Positions 9,850 to 20,142 of a DNA stretch of 64,000 nucleotides are shown in pieces. The notes under the pieces are model-generated. The model was not told the origin of the DNA. It did no database searches and saw only the letters and a program-made list of their open reading frames with translations. The stretch's first letter is position 1, and each line of letters starts with the position of its first letter. The position numbers were made by a program, and so were the translations under genes. The stretch comes from Lucinisca nassula (lineage: Eukaryota > Mollusca > Bivalvia > Lucinida > Lucinidae), in the NCBI GenBank assembly GCA_963580285.1, contig OY757025.1:121989223-122053222 (forward strand), given 5' to 3'.

Positions 9850-10122
9850 GAACGGACAAAAATATCAGAAACTGCTGAAAGGACAAAATATCAGAGACTG
9901 CAGAAAGGACAAAAATATCAGAAACTGCTGAAAGTACAAAAATATCAGAAACTGCTTGAAAGGACAAAAATATCAGAAACTGCCGAAAGGACAAAAATAT
10001 CAGAAACTGCCGAAAGGACAAAAATATCAGAAACTGCACAAAGGACAAAAATATCAGAAACTGCTGAAAGGACAAAAATATCAGAAACTGCAGAACCGAC
10101 AAAAATATCAGAGACTGGTGAG
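9850..10122. repeat. 27-bp minisatellite, about ten units
   Basis: The unit is AGGACAAAAATATCAGAAAC followed by TGCTGAA. Because 27 is divisible by three, both strands stay open across it, producing repetitive reading frames of 61-167 codons. There is no start context, conservation or domain, so I do not call a gene. Confidence 0.9.
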
Positions 10123-10149
10123 AGAAAAAGCTGCAGTCTAGCACCGTGA

Positions 10150-10416
10150 CCAATAAGCTTGCATGCAACATTTGGCCCTAATTAGTCACATTCATGTTCG
10201 TAAGGGAGTTTTCACTGGGAACTACGCTGATGCACATCAATAATGTTTTGTTGACTACAGATGGAGATCTTTATTTCCACCTGTCATGAAGTCATTGAAC
10301 TGTGATTGACCCCGAGACCCATAAAAGGAGCTGGGATCAATCATAAACAAAAGGGACCAATGGCATAGCCCGTAGGAAAATACTATTGGAAACAATAAGA
10401 AAAATTGGCCATGGTG
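10150..10416. other. Unassigned DNA
   Basis: I recognise no open frame or family before the inverted-repeat element that starts at 10417. Confidence 0.35.
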
Positions 10417-10714
10417 GCTCACCTGAATCATTTTTAACCTGTAAAGTGCACACACAGATTTAAAGAAATCTGACCTTGTGACCTAGTTTATGGCTCAATA
10501 TGAATTATATTCCAGTTTCATTTGGTCTTATCAAGACAATTTGATTGTTTGTTTGATTGAGGTTTTACGTCCCCGTCAACACTGAATAGGTCATTTTGGA
10601 GATGTTGCTTCCAATTTTGTGGGACTTTTACCCGACAATGAGATGAAATGACTTCTCAAGCCCTGTCTCCCAATGAAATCAATAGGGTTTATAAGCATGG
10701 ATAGGCCGGTAATG

Positions 10715-11620
10715 GGAAAGAAAGTATCAGAAAAAAAGTATCGGAAAAAGTATCAGTTTTGGGTTGGAAAAAAAGGTATCTGGAAAAAAAGTATCAGTTT
10801 TAACCAGATTTGCTTTTGATGTTACAATGATATGATTAGGATACTTTTGTATGTTTTGATTTCTTTTCAGTTTAATAATCAATTTTGCAACCTATCTCTG
10901 TAATCCTTACATTATAAAAGGTACGAGGTCACTTCATCTCAATGTCTGGTAAAAGTCCAAAATGACCTATATTGTGTTGACGGGGATGTTAAACCCCCAA
11001 TTAAATAAACTAAAGTGTGCAAGTCAGACCTCCATGCTCATGAAGCCTATTTGGTTTCACTGGGCAGCAGGGCTTTAGATGTCATTTCATCTCAATGTGT
11101 GGTAAAATTCCCACAAATTGGAAGCAACACCTCCAGAATGACCAATATAGTGTAGACAGGGATGTTAAACCTCCAATTAAACAAGCTAAAGTGTGCAAGT
11201 TGGACCTCCATGCTCATGAACCCTGTTTGGTTTCAATGGGCGGCAGAGCTTGAGATGTCATTTCATCCCAATGTCAGGTAAAAGTCCCACAAATTGATAG
11301 CAACGTCTCCAAAATGACCTATAGTGTAGATGGGGATGTTAAACCTCCAATTAAACAAGCTAAAGTATGCAAGTCGGACCTCAATGCTCATGAACATGAT
11401 TATGTAAGGCACTGAATTTTGGTACTGAACGATCAAAATGCAATTAAAGATTAATTCGGATGCCATTACATAGCCTTTTATCTCTCCTTTTTACATGAAA
11501 CTGAGACTTTCATCCTGATATTTTTTTTCCTGATACTTTTTTTCCAGATTCTTTTTTTCCTGATCCTTTTTTTCCTGATACTTTCTTTCCTGATACTTTC
11601 TTTCCTGATACTTTCTTTCC
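10715..11620. mobile_element. Fold-back element with repetitive ends (level 3a)
   Basis: The terminal 16-bp inverted repeats GGAAAGAAAGTATCAG (10715-10730) and CTGATACTTTCTTTCC (11605-11620) are perfect. Each end continues as a short tandem array of the AAAGTATCAG or CTGATACTTT motif, the architecture of Foldback-type elements. The interior holds three SINE-1-derived direct repeats (10926-11395) and no transposase. Confidence 0.75.
10926..11395 (+). repeat. Array of ~175-bp SINE-1-derived units
   Basis: Three units share AAGTGTGCAAGT, CTCCATGCTCATGAA, GATGTCATTTCATC and GATGTTAAACCTCCAATTAA. A SINE segment has become a tandem repeat. Confidence 0.8.
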
Positions 11621-12514
11621 TACATTCGGACGGGCAAAGCTTTACCTGGGCGGGATTAGATCCTTTAAGCAGTTTACCAGTACTCATGCATACCTGTGAT
11701 GTCTCCCGGATCATGCGGGAGGCTCCCGCATTTGAAGCATACCTCCCGCTCTCCCGTCCGGGAGACAGAATCTCCCGCATTTGCAATTTTCCTGTCCCCG
11801 ATTTTTTCCGGAGCTACCATTTGCGGTAAGCGGTAATAGACTTAAAATTTTCACACCTGAAGGCAATTAACAAATAAGCAGGAGAATATATCGGACACTT
11901 AACGGTAAACATCAACCTCGAAAAGCCGATAATCCTTTGTTCTGTCTCAGCTGACTGCACAGAATAAACATGATCTGGCTGCCAGTAAATATTACATAAG
12001 CTGACGTAATTTATTTACCGTTATCTCTTACGAGAAAGGTGCATCTGCACTCAGTAGTACAGACACTCAGTAGTTTAGTATGGTGATAGTTGAGTTCTAT
12101 TTTACTTATATTTAGCTTAGATTTAAATTGAAATTGTGTTTATTTTCCCATTTTTTTTATCACTGTTTGTTCCTTTTATATCAATCACCAATATGTCTTT
12201 TATTTTCACATTTCATGTAAAGTTAGAAATTTTGATTTCGAAAGTGGAAAATAGTTATTATTTACCAATCAATAACGAGTAATTATTAAAAGTCATGAAA
12301 TCAACAGCAGATTTTCTTATAGGGAAATTGCTCCCCTTGAGTAAGCTTTTTACAAGTACTGTATTTAAAAAGATTTGTGACAGGGAACTTCATGTTAGCG
12401 AAATCTATAATTTGTGTGCATTTATTAGCTCACCTGACCGAAGGCCATGGTGAGCTTTTGTAACTGTGAGATGTCCAGCGTTGTCGTCCGTCGCGCGTCG
12501 TCTGTGCGTAAACT

Positions 12515-13615
12515 TTTCTTGTGAACACACCAGAGGTCACAGTTTTGGGCCAATCATCATAAAACTTGGTCAGAATGATCACCATGACAATATCTCGGTC
12601 AAGTTCAAATGTGGGTCATGTGGGGTCAAAAAGTAGGTCAGTAGGTCAAATCATAGAAAAACCTTGTGAACATACTAGAGGCCACAATTTTGGTCTGATC
12701 ATCATTAAACTTGCTCAGAATTATCATCTTGACAATATCTCGGTCAAGTTCGAATATGGGTCTTTTCGGGTCAAAAAGTAGGTCAGTAGGTCAAATCATA
12801 GAAAAACCTTGTGAACACACTGGAGGCCAGTTTTGGACCAATCATCATCAATTTATCTCAGAATGATCATCTTGACAATATCTCTGTCATGTTTGAATAT
12901 GGGTCATGTTGGTTCAAAAAGTAGGTCAGTAGGTCAAATCATAGAAAAACCTTGTGAACAGTATAGAAGCCACAGTTTTAGTCAGAACATCATCAAACTT
13001 GCTAAGAATGACCATCTTGACAATATCTAAGTCAGTGTCGAAAATGGGTCATGTTGGGTCAAAAAGTAGGTCAGTAGGTCAACCATTGAACAACCTTGTG
13101 AACACACTAGAGCCCACAGTTTTGGTCCAATCATCATTAATCTGAATGATCATCTTGACAATATCTCAGTCAAGTTTGAATATGGATCATGTTGGGTCAA
13201 AAAGTAGGTCAGTAGGTCAAATTGTAGAAAAACCTTGTCAACACACTAGAGGCCACATATTTAATTTGATTTTTATCAAACTAGCTCAGAAAGATCATCT
13301 TGACAATATCTAAGTCAAGTTTGGCAAGAAGTAGGTCAGAAGATGAAAATCATTAAAAACCCTTGTGAACATACTAGAGGCTACAGTTTTGGTCCAATCA
13401 TCATCAAACTTGCTCAGAATGATCTTCTTGACAATATCTCGGTTAAGTTCGAATATGGGTCATGTTGGGTCAAAATGTAGGTCAGTAGGTCAAATCATAG
13501 AAAAACGTTCTGAACACAATAGAGGCCGCCACAATTTTAGTCGGATTATCATCAAACTTGCTCAGAATGATCATCTTGACAATAACTTTATCAAGTTTAA
13601 AAATCAACAAGATGT
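12515..13615. repeat. Array of about eight ~144-bp units
   Basis: Each unit carries CCTTGTGAACACACTAGAGG, CAGAATGATCATCTTGAC, AATATCTCGGTCAAGTT and AAAAAGTAGGTCAGTAGG. Unit starts fall near 12519, 12663, 12807, 12950, 13096, 13230, 13360 and 13507. Short open frames here are products of the repeat. Confidence 0.85.
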
Positions 13616-13629
13616 GTTTGTGAAACACT

Positions 13630-13898
13630 GATGCCCCCGGACAGCGCCAATGTTAATGTTTTTAAAAATTTTGAAAAAAATAGGTCAAAGGTCAAGTTCA
13701 AGGTCACGAGATCAAAAATTATGGTACCACTGGAAAGGTCTTGTGATAAGGTATACACATGTGAAATATGAATGCTCTATCTATTACCATTCAAAAGTTA
13801 TGCCCAATGTTAAAGTTTTTGCAGACGGACAAACGGACAAACAGACGGACAGACCAAAAACTATATGCCCCCGAATCTCTTAGATTCCGGGGGCATAA
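13630..13898. mobile_element. Small CCCCCGG-ended element (level 5)
   Basis: It begins GATGCCCCCGG and ends with a compact hairpin ATGCCCCCGAATCTCTTAGA / TTCCGGGGGCAT. The same right-end hairpin occurs near 28168-28202. Confidence 0.6.
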
Positions 13899-13899
13899 A

Positions 13900-14560
13900 A
13901 AGTAGATCATTAGGTTATTTTGTCATAACTGTTGGTCCGTTTAAGATAGAGCCTTCATATTTGGCATGTAGGTTCCTTGCGACAAGGGCTTCCACTCACA
14001 CAAAAATGACCTGTAACCTTGACATGTTACCTTCTTTATTATCACTTTTGAACCATTTGAGATAGTGCCTTCATATTTGGTATGTTTGTTCTGTGTGACA
14101 AGGACTTCCCGCCCATCCAAAAATTTTGACCTGTGACCTTGACCTTTGACCTACTTAATCATAACTTTTGAACTATTTGGGATAGAGCCTTCATATTTGG
14201 CATGTAGGCTCCTTGTGACAAGGGCTTCCCACACATACAAAATTTTTGACCTGTGACCTTGACCATTTTTTTCATAACTTTTGAACCATTTAACATAGAG
14301 CCTTCATAATTGGCATATAGGTTCCTTGTGATAAGGTCTTCCCACTCATGCAAAAAAAATTGACCTTGGCCTGTGACCTACTTAATCATAACTTTTGAAC
14401 CATTTGAGATAGAGTCTTCATATTTTGCATGTATATTCATTGTGAGAGGGGCTTCACACACATACAAAAGTTTGACCTTGACCTACTTTATCATAACTTT
14501 TGAACCATTTGAGATAGATCCTTCATATTTGGCATGTACGCTCCTTCTGACAAGGCACCG
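13900..14560. repeat. Array of about six ~122-bp units
   Basis: Units share CATAACTTTTGAACCATTTG, AGATAGAGCCTTCATATTTG, GCATGTAGGCTCCTTGTGAC and TGACCTGTGACCTTGACC. Confidence 0.85.
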
Positions 14561-14717
14561 TACTATATATAACCTACCATTTCATTCCTTCAATGTGGAT
14601 CAGGTGAGCGATCCTGGGCATCATTATATCAAGGTTTAGATGTAACGAAATTTACATTTTTACCAAATAAAGACTCAGCACTTTTTTTCCCTGGGATTCT
14701 TACTAATTTTTTGGGGG

Positions 14718-14812
14718 CCAAACTGAACGATTGTTATAAAATGGTATTAATTTCAGCATGGACTGCTTCACCGTTATAAAATGGTATTAATTTCAGCATG
14801 GACTGCTTTACC
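14718..14812. repeat. Short direct duplication, ~40 bp
   Basis: CGTTATAAAATGGTATTAAT then TTCAGCATGGACTGCTT occurs twice in succession (the first copy begins GTTATAAAATGG at about 14734). The rest of 14610-15330 shows nothing I can name. Confidence 0.75.
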
Positions 14813-15499
14813 TATACATGTATTTATGAACAGGGTGTTCTGAGAAAGGCCAAAAAAGTTGCCTGCACAGACTATATGAAGGAGTGTAAATAGTGCTAGA
14901 AGTAATGCTTATCATTGAAGAGAACTTTATGCTTTGGGTCTGTTCAGTAGCAGTAAAATCCAGCACTGGATAAAGAGGAGGACTGGAAACATTTTAGGAT
15001 ATCTTTTCTAATCAAGTATTTCTACACTAAAGCATGTTGCAGGTACTTTCAACAATCAGGTGATTCTGACAAATACCCACAACTTGAAATCACATCAATG
15101 GACTTGTGGTTACAGCATTCTTTGTAAATAACCTACAACTTGCTATTTTGAAATTAAACTTGACAAAATATGTGCCTATCATTTTAATTAAGTAGTTCCA
15201 GTTCCTTTGTACATCTAAACCACAAAAAATGACAAGAAAAAAAAAACACTTAAACATGCCGTCAGAAAAACTCCCTCATTGGGACCCCAATCTCCCTCAT
15301 CTGAGAAGCAAATCTCCCTCATGGTCAACATAAAATTATCACAGGTATGCTCATGTGCAGTCAGTTTCAGCTCTGCGTAGAAGCATCATGCAGCCCATTT
15401 ATTTCTTCAAGCCCCAATGGGCTGGGGCTGTCTTATCAAGACAAACATTCTGGCAGTTTCATGAAGATTGTAATTGAAGCAAAACAGAGGTCTTATAGA

Positions 15500-15668
15500 G
15501 AGTGAGTATTTGAGTTTTACTTCCCATCAACCGCTAAGGTCTTACAGAGACGGGACCTCAGTTTAAAGACTCCTCCGAAAGTTTGGAGAAGCCCAGGATC
15601 GATTCTGAGACCCCTAGTTTACAAGGCGAGTAGCGTAGCCATTACACCACTGAGGCTTCTCAGGTTTA
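15500..15668 (-). repeat. SINE-Q, near full length
   Basis: On the minus strand: GCCTCAGTGGTGTAATGGCT, then ACGCTACTCGCCTTGTAAAC, then TGGGCTTCTCC and the GAGTTTTACT...CATCAA tail region. It is inserted in the level-1 element; the target duplication is imperfect. Confidence 0.75.
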
Positions 15669-16112
15669 TACAGAGAACAAGGTTTAAAAGAAATCTGACC
15701 TAGTGACCTAGTTTTTATTTCATGACATGACACATAGTGTTTCATTAAACGGTGCCTTCTAGAGGGTGAACAAGGTTTTAAAGAAATTTGAACTAATGAC
15801 CTAGTTTTTGACCAGATATGATCAATATTTGAACTTGACCTAGATATCATTATGACCCACATTCTGTTAAGTTTCAGGAAGATTGAAGTAAAATCTGTGG
15901 CCTCTTGAGTGTGGGTAAGGTAAATGTTGACCAGTATGACGGACAAAGGTGATTACAATACCTTTCCTTGAGCACTTCCTGCTCAGGTGAGCTAAAAATG
16001 TCAAGCAATATTTTTTTAGGAAAACTATGAAAATGCCGTCTTTGGTCACAGGTCAAAACAACATGAAATGTAACACACGGAACAGCTTGTCAAAGGCACA
16101 TGAATTCTTTAA

Positions 16113-16288
16113 CCCTTGTCCTGCTAATCCCGGATATGCCTTATCTTTGAAACAATGTAGATCCAGATCAGATGGCATCTGTTTGCCATTCAGACTATGA
16201 ATTTATTGCAATAATTTGCATCAAGCAATCTGATTGGTTGATAATCGGTAGTGGGTGTGGCTTATATAAATATTCAGCAGGACAAGGG
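16113..16288. mobile_element. MITE family B in a TTAA target
   Basis: TTAA at 16109-16112 and 16289-16292. The ends CCCTTGTCCTGCT and AGCAGGACAAGGG are inverted. The core palindrome has largely collapsed to GATCAGATGGCATC. Confidence 0.85.
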
Positions 16289-16292
16289 TTAA

Positions 16293-16498
16293 CCTTTAGC
16301 GCTATCTAGGCGAATACAGCAGACGACACTTTCAAAATATTTTTCTTATTTTTCCCAGAAAACGGGACTTGACATCTCATGCAAATTGTCTCTGTGGAGA
16401 CAATTTGCATGAGATGTCAAATCCTGTTTTCTGGGAAAAATTACAAAAAATATTTCAAAGTGTTGTCTCTGCCAAAAAAATAACCAGCATGCACAGCG
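16293..16498. mobile_element. Fold-back family J abutting MITE B
   Basis: It shares the TTAA at 16289-16292 with MITE B and is closed by TTAA at 16499-16502. The central palindrome (16351-16441) pairs TTTTTCCCAGAAAACGGGAC and GACATCTCATGCAAATTGTC with their complements. Terminal repeats are weak. Confidence 0.75.
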
Positions 16499-16716
16499 TT
16501 AAGCATCAGACACAATTCGAGCAGACAACTTTTTCAATTTTTTCTCTGATTTTAGAGAGAAAAGAAGCCATGTCATACACTGGCTTTTTTTTTGACATTT
16601 CAAAGATCAACATGGCTTGTAAACATTTATGTTTTTATACAGAGGATCCTAGTTTTAACCACAATATTTGTTCCAGTGACATTTTGTTGCTACTATAAAG
16701 AAATTACTGCTCACAT

Positions 16717-16996
16717 TAGGATAACACGCCCGTACAACATAGTGCCTTTTTTCACATACCCTAAATGACTATTTTTCTCATGAAAATATGTGATATTTTA
16801 CTTATTTTTACTGCGAACACAGGTTGTGGGTCCTCGTTAGAACCCCCTCACTGAGGCAATGCTAACAGGTACCCACAACCTATGTCTTGAAGCAGAAATA
16901 AGAAAAATAATGTATACCCCAATAAACTCCAGTTTTCATTATGCAAAGTGGTGTTTAGGGGGTGTTCATTATATGGACTTGCTAACATGATAGTAA
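16717..16996. mobile_element. MITE family D (diverged)
   Basis: The ends ATTAGGATAACACGCCCGT and ACTTGCTAACATGAT, and the centre CGTTAGAACC...GGTACCCACAACC, match family D. The hairpin loop is damaged. Confidence 0.7.
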
Positions 16997-16999
16997 AGA

Positions 17000-17140
17000 C
17001 TCACAACAAAAGGACCAATACGGCCCTGTATTGCTCACCTGTGGACCAGAAAATCTTTAGCGATGTTTAGAAAACAACAATTTCGCAGGCGGCCGCACAC
17101 CTGCTGGGGCAGAAATCATAGGAGCCACAATCGTAAGTTA
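17000..17140. repeat. Duplicated segment, copy 1 part
   Basis: ATTGCTCACCTGTGGACCAG and CACCTGCTGGGGCAGAAATC recur at 20785-20895 in the same order; the first also occurs at 27176. Confidence 0.75.
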
Positions 17141-17144
17141 TTAA

Positions 17145-17352
17145 CCGATTGCATGAAGGAATACCTGGCAAACAATGCAGGCCCAGATCAGACGCCACAG
17201 AATGCGGCATCTGATCTGGGCCTGCACTATTTGCTGACAGAATTTTCTATCAAAAATAGAATAAAAAAGAAAAAGATAGGTATGCCACCCCTTATATGAC
17301 AAATGGACTTGTCAACTTATAGCACTGGAAGAGTCCACTAGTATACAATGGG
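17145..17352. mobile_element. MITE family H, complete
   Basis: TTAA at 17141-17144 and 17353-17356. The left end CCGATTGCATGAAGG and right end GTATACAATGGG are imperfect inverted repeats. The core palindrome is at 17168-17235. Confidence 0.8.
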
Positions 17353-17394
17353 TTAAATGAGTTATTTCATTCTTAGCAGTGCTCTCTTATCTTT

Positions 17395-17757
17395 CATTGA
17401 CTTTCATCCCTCTTTTTTCAGCTCTGCATTACGAAAACATGCCTATACAAATACATTGCCACCTTTATCGCCGAAAAAATGAAAATTTTCTGATGAAAAA
17501 TTGTGATATTTTTCTTATTTCTGCTCAAAATATAGATTGTGGGCACTCGTTAGAACCGCCTCATCGAGGCGGTTCTAACGAGTACCCACAATCTATATTT
17601 TAGAGCAGAAATAAGGTATATCCCCGGAAACCCCAGTTTTACAATATAAAAGTGGGGTTCAAGGGGGTCAAAATTAATTAGGCGTGTTTTCGTGATGGCA
17701 TGGAAGCACCTGATGCAGCCCAATCTGTTTCCTCAAGCCCCTATGGGCAGAGGCCCC
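17395..17757 (-). repeat. SINE-1 fragment interrupted by MITE D
   Basis: TTTTCAGCTCTG before 17427 and GCATGGAAGCACCTGATGCA after 17697 are contiguous in the SINE-1 consensus. Confidence 0.7.
17427..17697. mobile_element. MITE family D, complete
   Basis: Type copy. The ends CATTACGAAAACATGCCTAT and AGGCGTGTTTTCGTGATG are inverted repeats. A long central palindrome is built from GTGGGCACTCGTTAGAACCG and its complement with a CCTCATCGAGG turn. Many copies (266-285 bp) occur. One sub-group has ends like CATTACGATAACACACC and TTCACGGACTTG. Only about one base is duplicated at the SINE junctions, so the insertion mechanism is unclear. Confidence 0.85.
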
Positions 17758-17924
17758 AGTCCTCTGAAGTTATTGAGAAATTAACCCAAACATAATAGCA
17801 ACAACACTGTCTCCATTAGCATTTTTCCCAGTCAAGACCTTACACAATTCAAGGGCTGGGGTGCAAAAAAGACTGAATCCCTACAATAGCCAAGACCCTA
17901 AGGTTATGAAATCTTTCTCAAGCT

Positions 17925-18480
17925 CAGCTCAACTGGGCAAAATAAACTTTACTGCTCATAAACATTTAACAAACTAACAAGTACTGCTTTTTTCCATGCT
18001 CAGATCAACAGAAAATAAGATCTGTCCGGCTCATAAATATAACAATTCCAACAAATGCTGTCATTTTAATATAGAATGAGCAGGGTATTTTTCATGCTCG
18101 AGTACAATTTTTTTCAAGCTGAACTCAAATGGGCATACGATTAATACTGTTCAAAAACATTGAACATACTGGCAAATACAGCCTTTATTTACAAGCTGAT
18201 CAACAAAAAAGAATATATGTCCTGCTCATAAATATTAAAGCGCCAACAATTGTTGGCATTTAAATATCTATGAGCAGGATAATTTTCATGATCAAATGAG
18301 CTGAGTACAACTTTTTCAAGCTTAACTCAATTGAGTATAATATTATTACTGCTCATAAACCGTAATTATGTGTCCTGCTTATAAATATTAAAATGCCAAC
18401 AACTGTTGACATTTTAATATCTATGAGCAGGATAATTTTACATGTAATTCTCAGCTAAGCTGAATATTCTAACATATATT
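17925..18480. mobile_element. Family G hairpin cluster
   Basis: Several hairpins with arms CTGCTCATAAATATTAAAAT, GCCAACAACTG and the complement ...ATCTATGAGCAG, interspersed with TTTTTCAAGCTCAACTCA. Homologous to 21194-22010. Confidence 0.75.
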
Positions 18481-18780
18481 AGGGCCTCACCACATCCCTA
18501 AAATTTGATCAGAAAAAAACTCATTTCGCTACACTGAAGGACAGTTTGATAGGATAAAAAAAGTCTTTTTCACCAAAATAAATTTTTTCACTGAAAAAAA
18601 AAAAGTGCTGGAGAGCATCAGGAGTTTACAGACAGCCCAGCCTTGACGGTCTGAGCCATCCAGAGTTTCACAATCATTGCTTAATGTTGAAAGAATATCG
18701 AAGTAACCCCTCGACTAAGCCAACACTCACTTTACAAACAGAAAACTATTGATATATAAAGCTTAACATTTGGCAGATCT
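18481..18780. repeat. Duplicated segment, copy 1 part
   Basis: The sequence from TTAGGGCCTCACCACATCCC through GTGCTGGAGAGCATCAGGAG to AACTATTGATATATAAAGC matches 22012-22300 almost base for base. Confidence 0.9.
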
Positions 18781-18792
18781 AGCTGTAACCAA

Positions 18793-18953
18793 CTTTTTTT
18801 TTTTTTTTTTTGGTTTTACGGCCCTTTCAAGATTATTTCACTCATATCGAGCCGATCATTAATCAGAGGTGGGCGAAAACCGGAGTACCCGGAGAAAAAC
18901 CACCTGACCTTCCGTTGCAGAACTTGGCGTCTCACATATGACCCGAGCGAGGC
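18793..18953 (-). repeat. SINE-U, 5'-truncated, with target duplication
   Basis: On the minus strand it contains CTCCGGGTACTCCGGTTTTC, GCCCACCTCTGATTAATG, AAAGGGCCGTAAAACC and a poly-A tail. AGCTGTAACCAA flanks it (18781-18792 and 18954-18965). The paralogous site at about 22318 lacks it, so insertion post-dates the segmental duplication. Confidence 0.9.
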
Positions 18954-18988
18954 AGCTGTAACCAATCAATCCAGCAAACCCCAAATTA

Positions 18989-19102
18989 TAGTGAAATTAA
19001 GACCACCTAAAATTAACACTAGAAAGCATATTTAACAGATTTCAGTCATTCTTTCTGGGTGTTTTCTGCAGTCAGTGTCTTCTAGAAAGAGACCGCCTTT
19101 GG
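18989..19102. mobile_element. MITE family K, left part
   Basis: GTGAAATTAAGACCACC to TCTAGAAAGAGACCGCCTTTG, cut at 19103 by the next element. It contains the empty TTAA site (19032-19035) that is filled in the paralogue. Confidence 0.75.
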
Positions 19103-19450
19103 TAAAACCCCTGTCACACCAGGGCTGCGTTCTCACAGCGTCCAAGAAAAATGCAGAACGCCGAGGTGCGCGCAGTACGATCCCAAACATCGCCGTAGCA
19201 ATGCAGTGGCATCGCCAGTAGACGCGCTGGGATCGCATAGAACGCCAAGCGACGGCGCGCATTTTGAGCATGCTCAAAACAAACGCCGTCGCTCGGCGTT
19301 CTGATCAGAGCGCAGTGAGGTTGCCGTAAGGTTGCCGTAAGGTTGCCATAGCTGCGCAGTAAGGTCTCCTACAACGCTACAGGAGCTCGGCAGGGGCGCA
19401 CAGAGGTCTCCTACAACGCCATATAAGCTCCGCTTGTATAATTGATTAAC

Positions 19451-19780
19451 TGATTGATTGATTTGATATTTAACGTCCCAGTCAACACTGTATAGGTCAT
19501 TTTGGAGACGTTGCTTCCAATTTTGTGGGACTTTTACCCGGCTTTGAGATGAAATGACATCTCAAGCCCTGCCGCCCAATGAAACCAATAGAGTTTACAC
19601 GTATAAGCATGTTTACACCAATAGAGTTTACACGTATCTCGCACCGCTTTGCCTGGACAGGCTTAGATCCTCTAAGCGGTTTACCAGTACTCGTGTGAGG
19701 TCGGTTTCAGCTCTGCGTGGAAGTACCATGCAGCCCATCTATTTCTTCCAGCCCCGATGGGAGGGGGCCGCCCACTTGTA
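19451..19780 (-). repeat. SINE-1 nested in GC-rich element
   Basis: Near full length. It contains a local tandem duplication of CACCAATAGAGTTTACACGT (about 19584-19636). Confidence 0.85.
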
Positions 19781-19914
19781 TAAACAGTGGCTAGAGTAGT
19801 GTTTGATTGTGTACTGTCCCGAAAAACCTACTTCTGAGGTGACTCATTCCGGGTAAGGAAATGGCGGTGGACTTGCTCCTGTTTGCGGTGACTGCGGTGG
19901 ACTTGCTTCCGACG

Positions 19915-20142
19915 GCACAGGAGTACTGGTAAACCGCTTAGGGGATCTAAGCTTGCCCAGGCAAAGGGGCGCGAGTAGGACCATCCATGCTTATTAACCC
20001 TATTAGTTTCATTGTGTGACAGAGATTGAGATGTCATTCCATCTAAATGTCGGGTAAAAGTCCCACAAAATTAGAAGCAACGTCTCCAAAATGACCTTTA
20101 ATGTGTTGATGGGACCTTAAACCTCAAATCAAACAAAACTGT
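19915..20142 (+). repeat. SINE-1 nested in GC-rich element
   Basis: Starts within GCACAGGAGTACTGGTAAAC and ends ACCTTAAACCTCAAATC then AAACAAAA. The head is replaced by a GCGGTGGACTTGCT repeat at 19864-19910. Confidence 0.85.

Larger units (their letters stand above)
12428..14609. mobile_element. Inner GCTCACCTGA element made of satellite arrays (level 4)
   Basis: GCTCACCTGA (12428-12437) mirrors TCAGGTGAGC (14600-14609), the same ends as the level-1 element. The interior is almost entirely the two arrays listed next plus a small hairpin element at 13630-13898. Confidence 0.7.
11689..15349. mobile_element. 3.66-kb terminal-inverted-repeat element (level 3b)
   Basis: CATACCTGTGAT at 11689-11700 mirrors ATCACAGGTATG at 15338-15349. 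CTCATG (11683 and 15350) is a 6-bp target duplication inside the SINE-1. Subterminal zones are rich in CTCCCGCAT-like motifs on the left and CTCCCTCAT on the right. It is non-coding, so it is non-autonomous. Superfamily unknown; a 6-bp duplication does not match the usual 8 bp of hAT. Confidence 0.8.
10540..15430 (-). repeat. Single SINE-1 copy split into three parts (level 2)
   Basis: Parts lie at 10540-10714, about 11625-11688 and 15350-15430. Joined in order they follow the SINE-1 consensus without gaps, for example AGTACTCATG then TGCAGTCAGTTTCAGC. TCTTATCAAGACAA at 10526-10539 and 15431-15444 is the 14-bp target duplication, proving one original insertion. Confidence 0.85.
10417..15992. 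mobile_element. Outer GCTCACCTGA inverted-repeat element (level 1 of nest)
   Basis: The left end GCTCACCTGA at 10417-10426 mirrors TCAGGTGAGC at 15983-15992. Its own body (10427-10525 and 15445-15992) consists of diverged units with AAGAAATCTGACCTTGTGACC and CTAGTTTTTGACC. Everything between the two parts is later insertion. Confidence 0.65.

Noticed and set aside
9668..10171. Open frames of 61-167 codons on both strands
   Set aside because: They are produced by the 27-bp minisatellite and overlap each other; no domain or start context.
12515..14560. CRISPR-like array
   Set aside because: Repeats are 122-144 bp, contiguous and diverged, with no unique spacers, in eukaryotic sequence.
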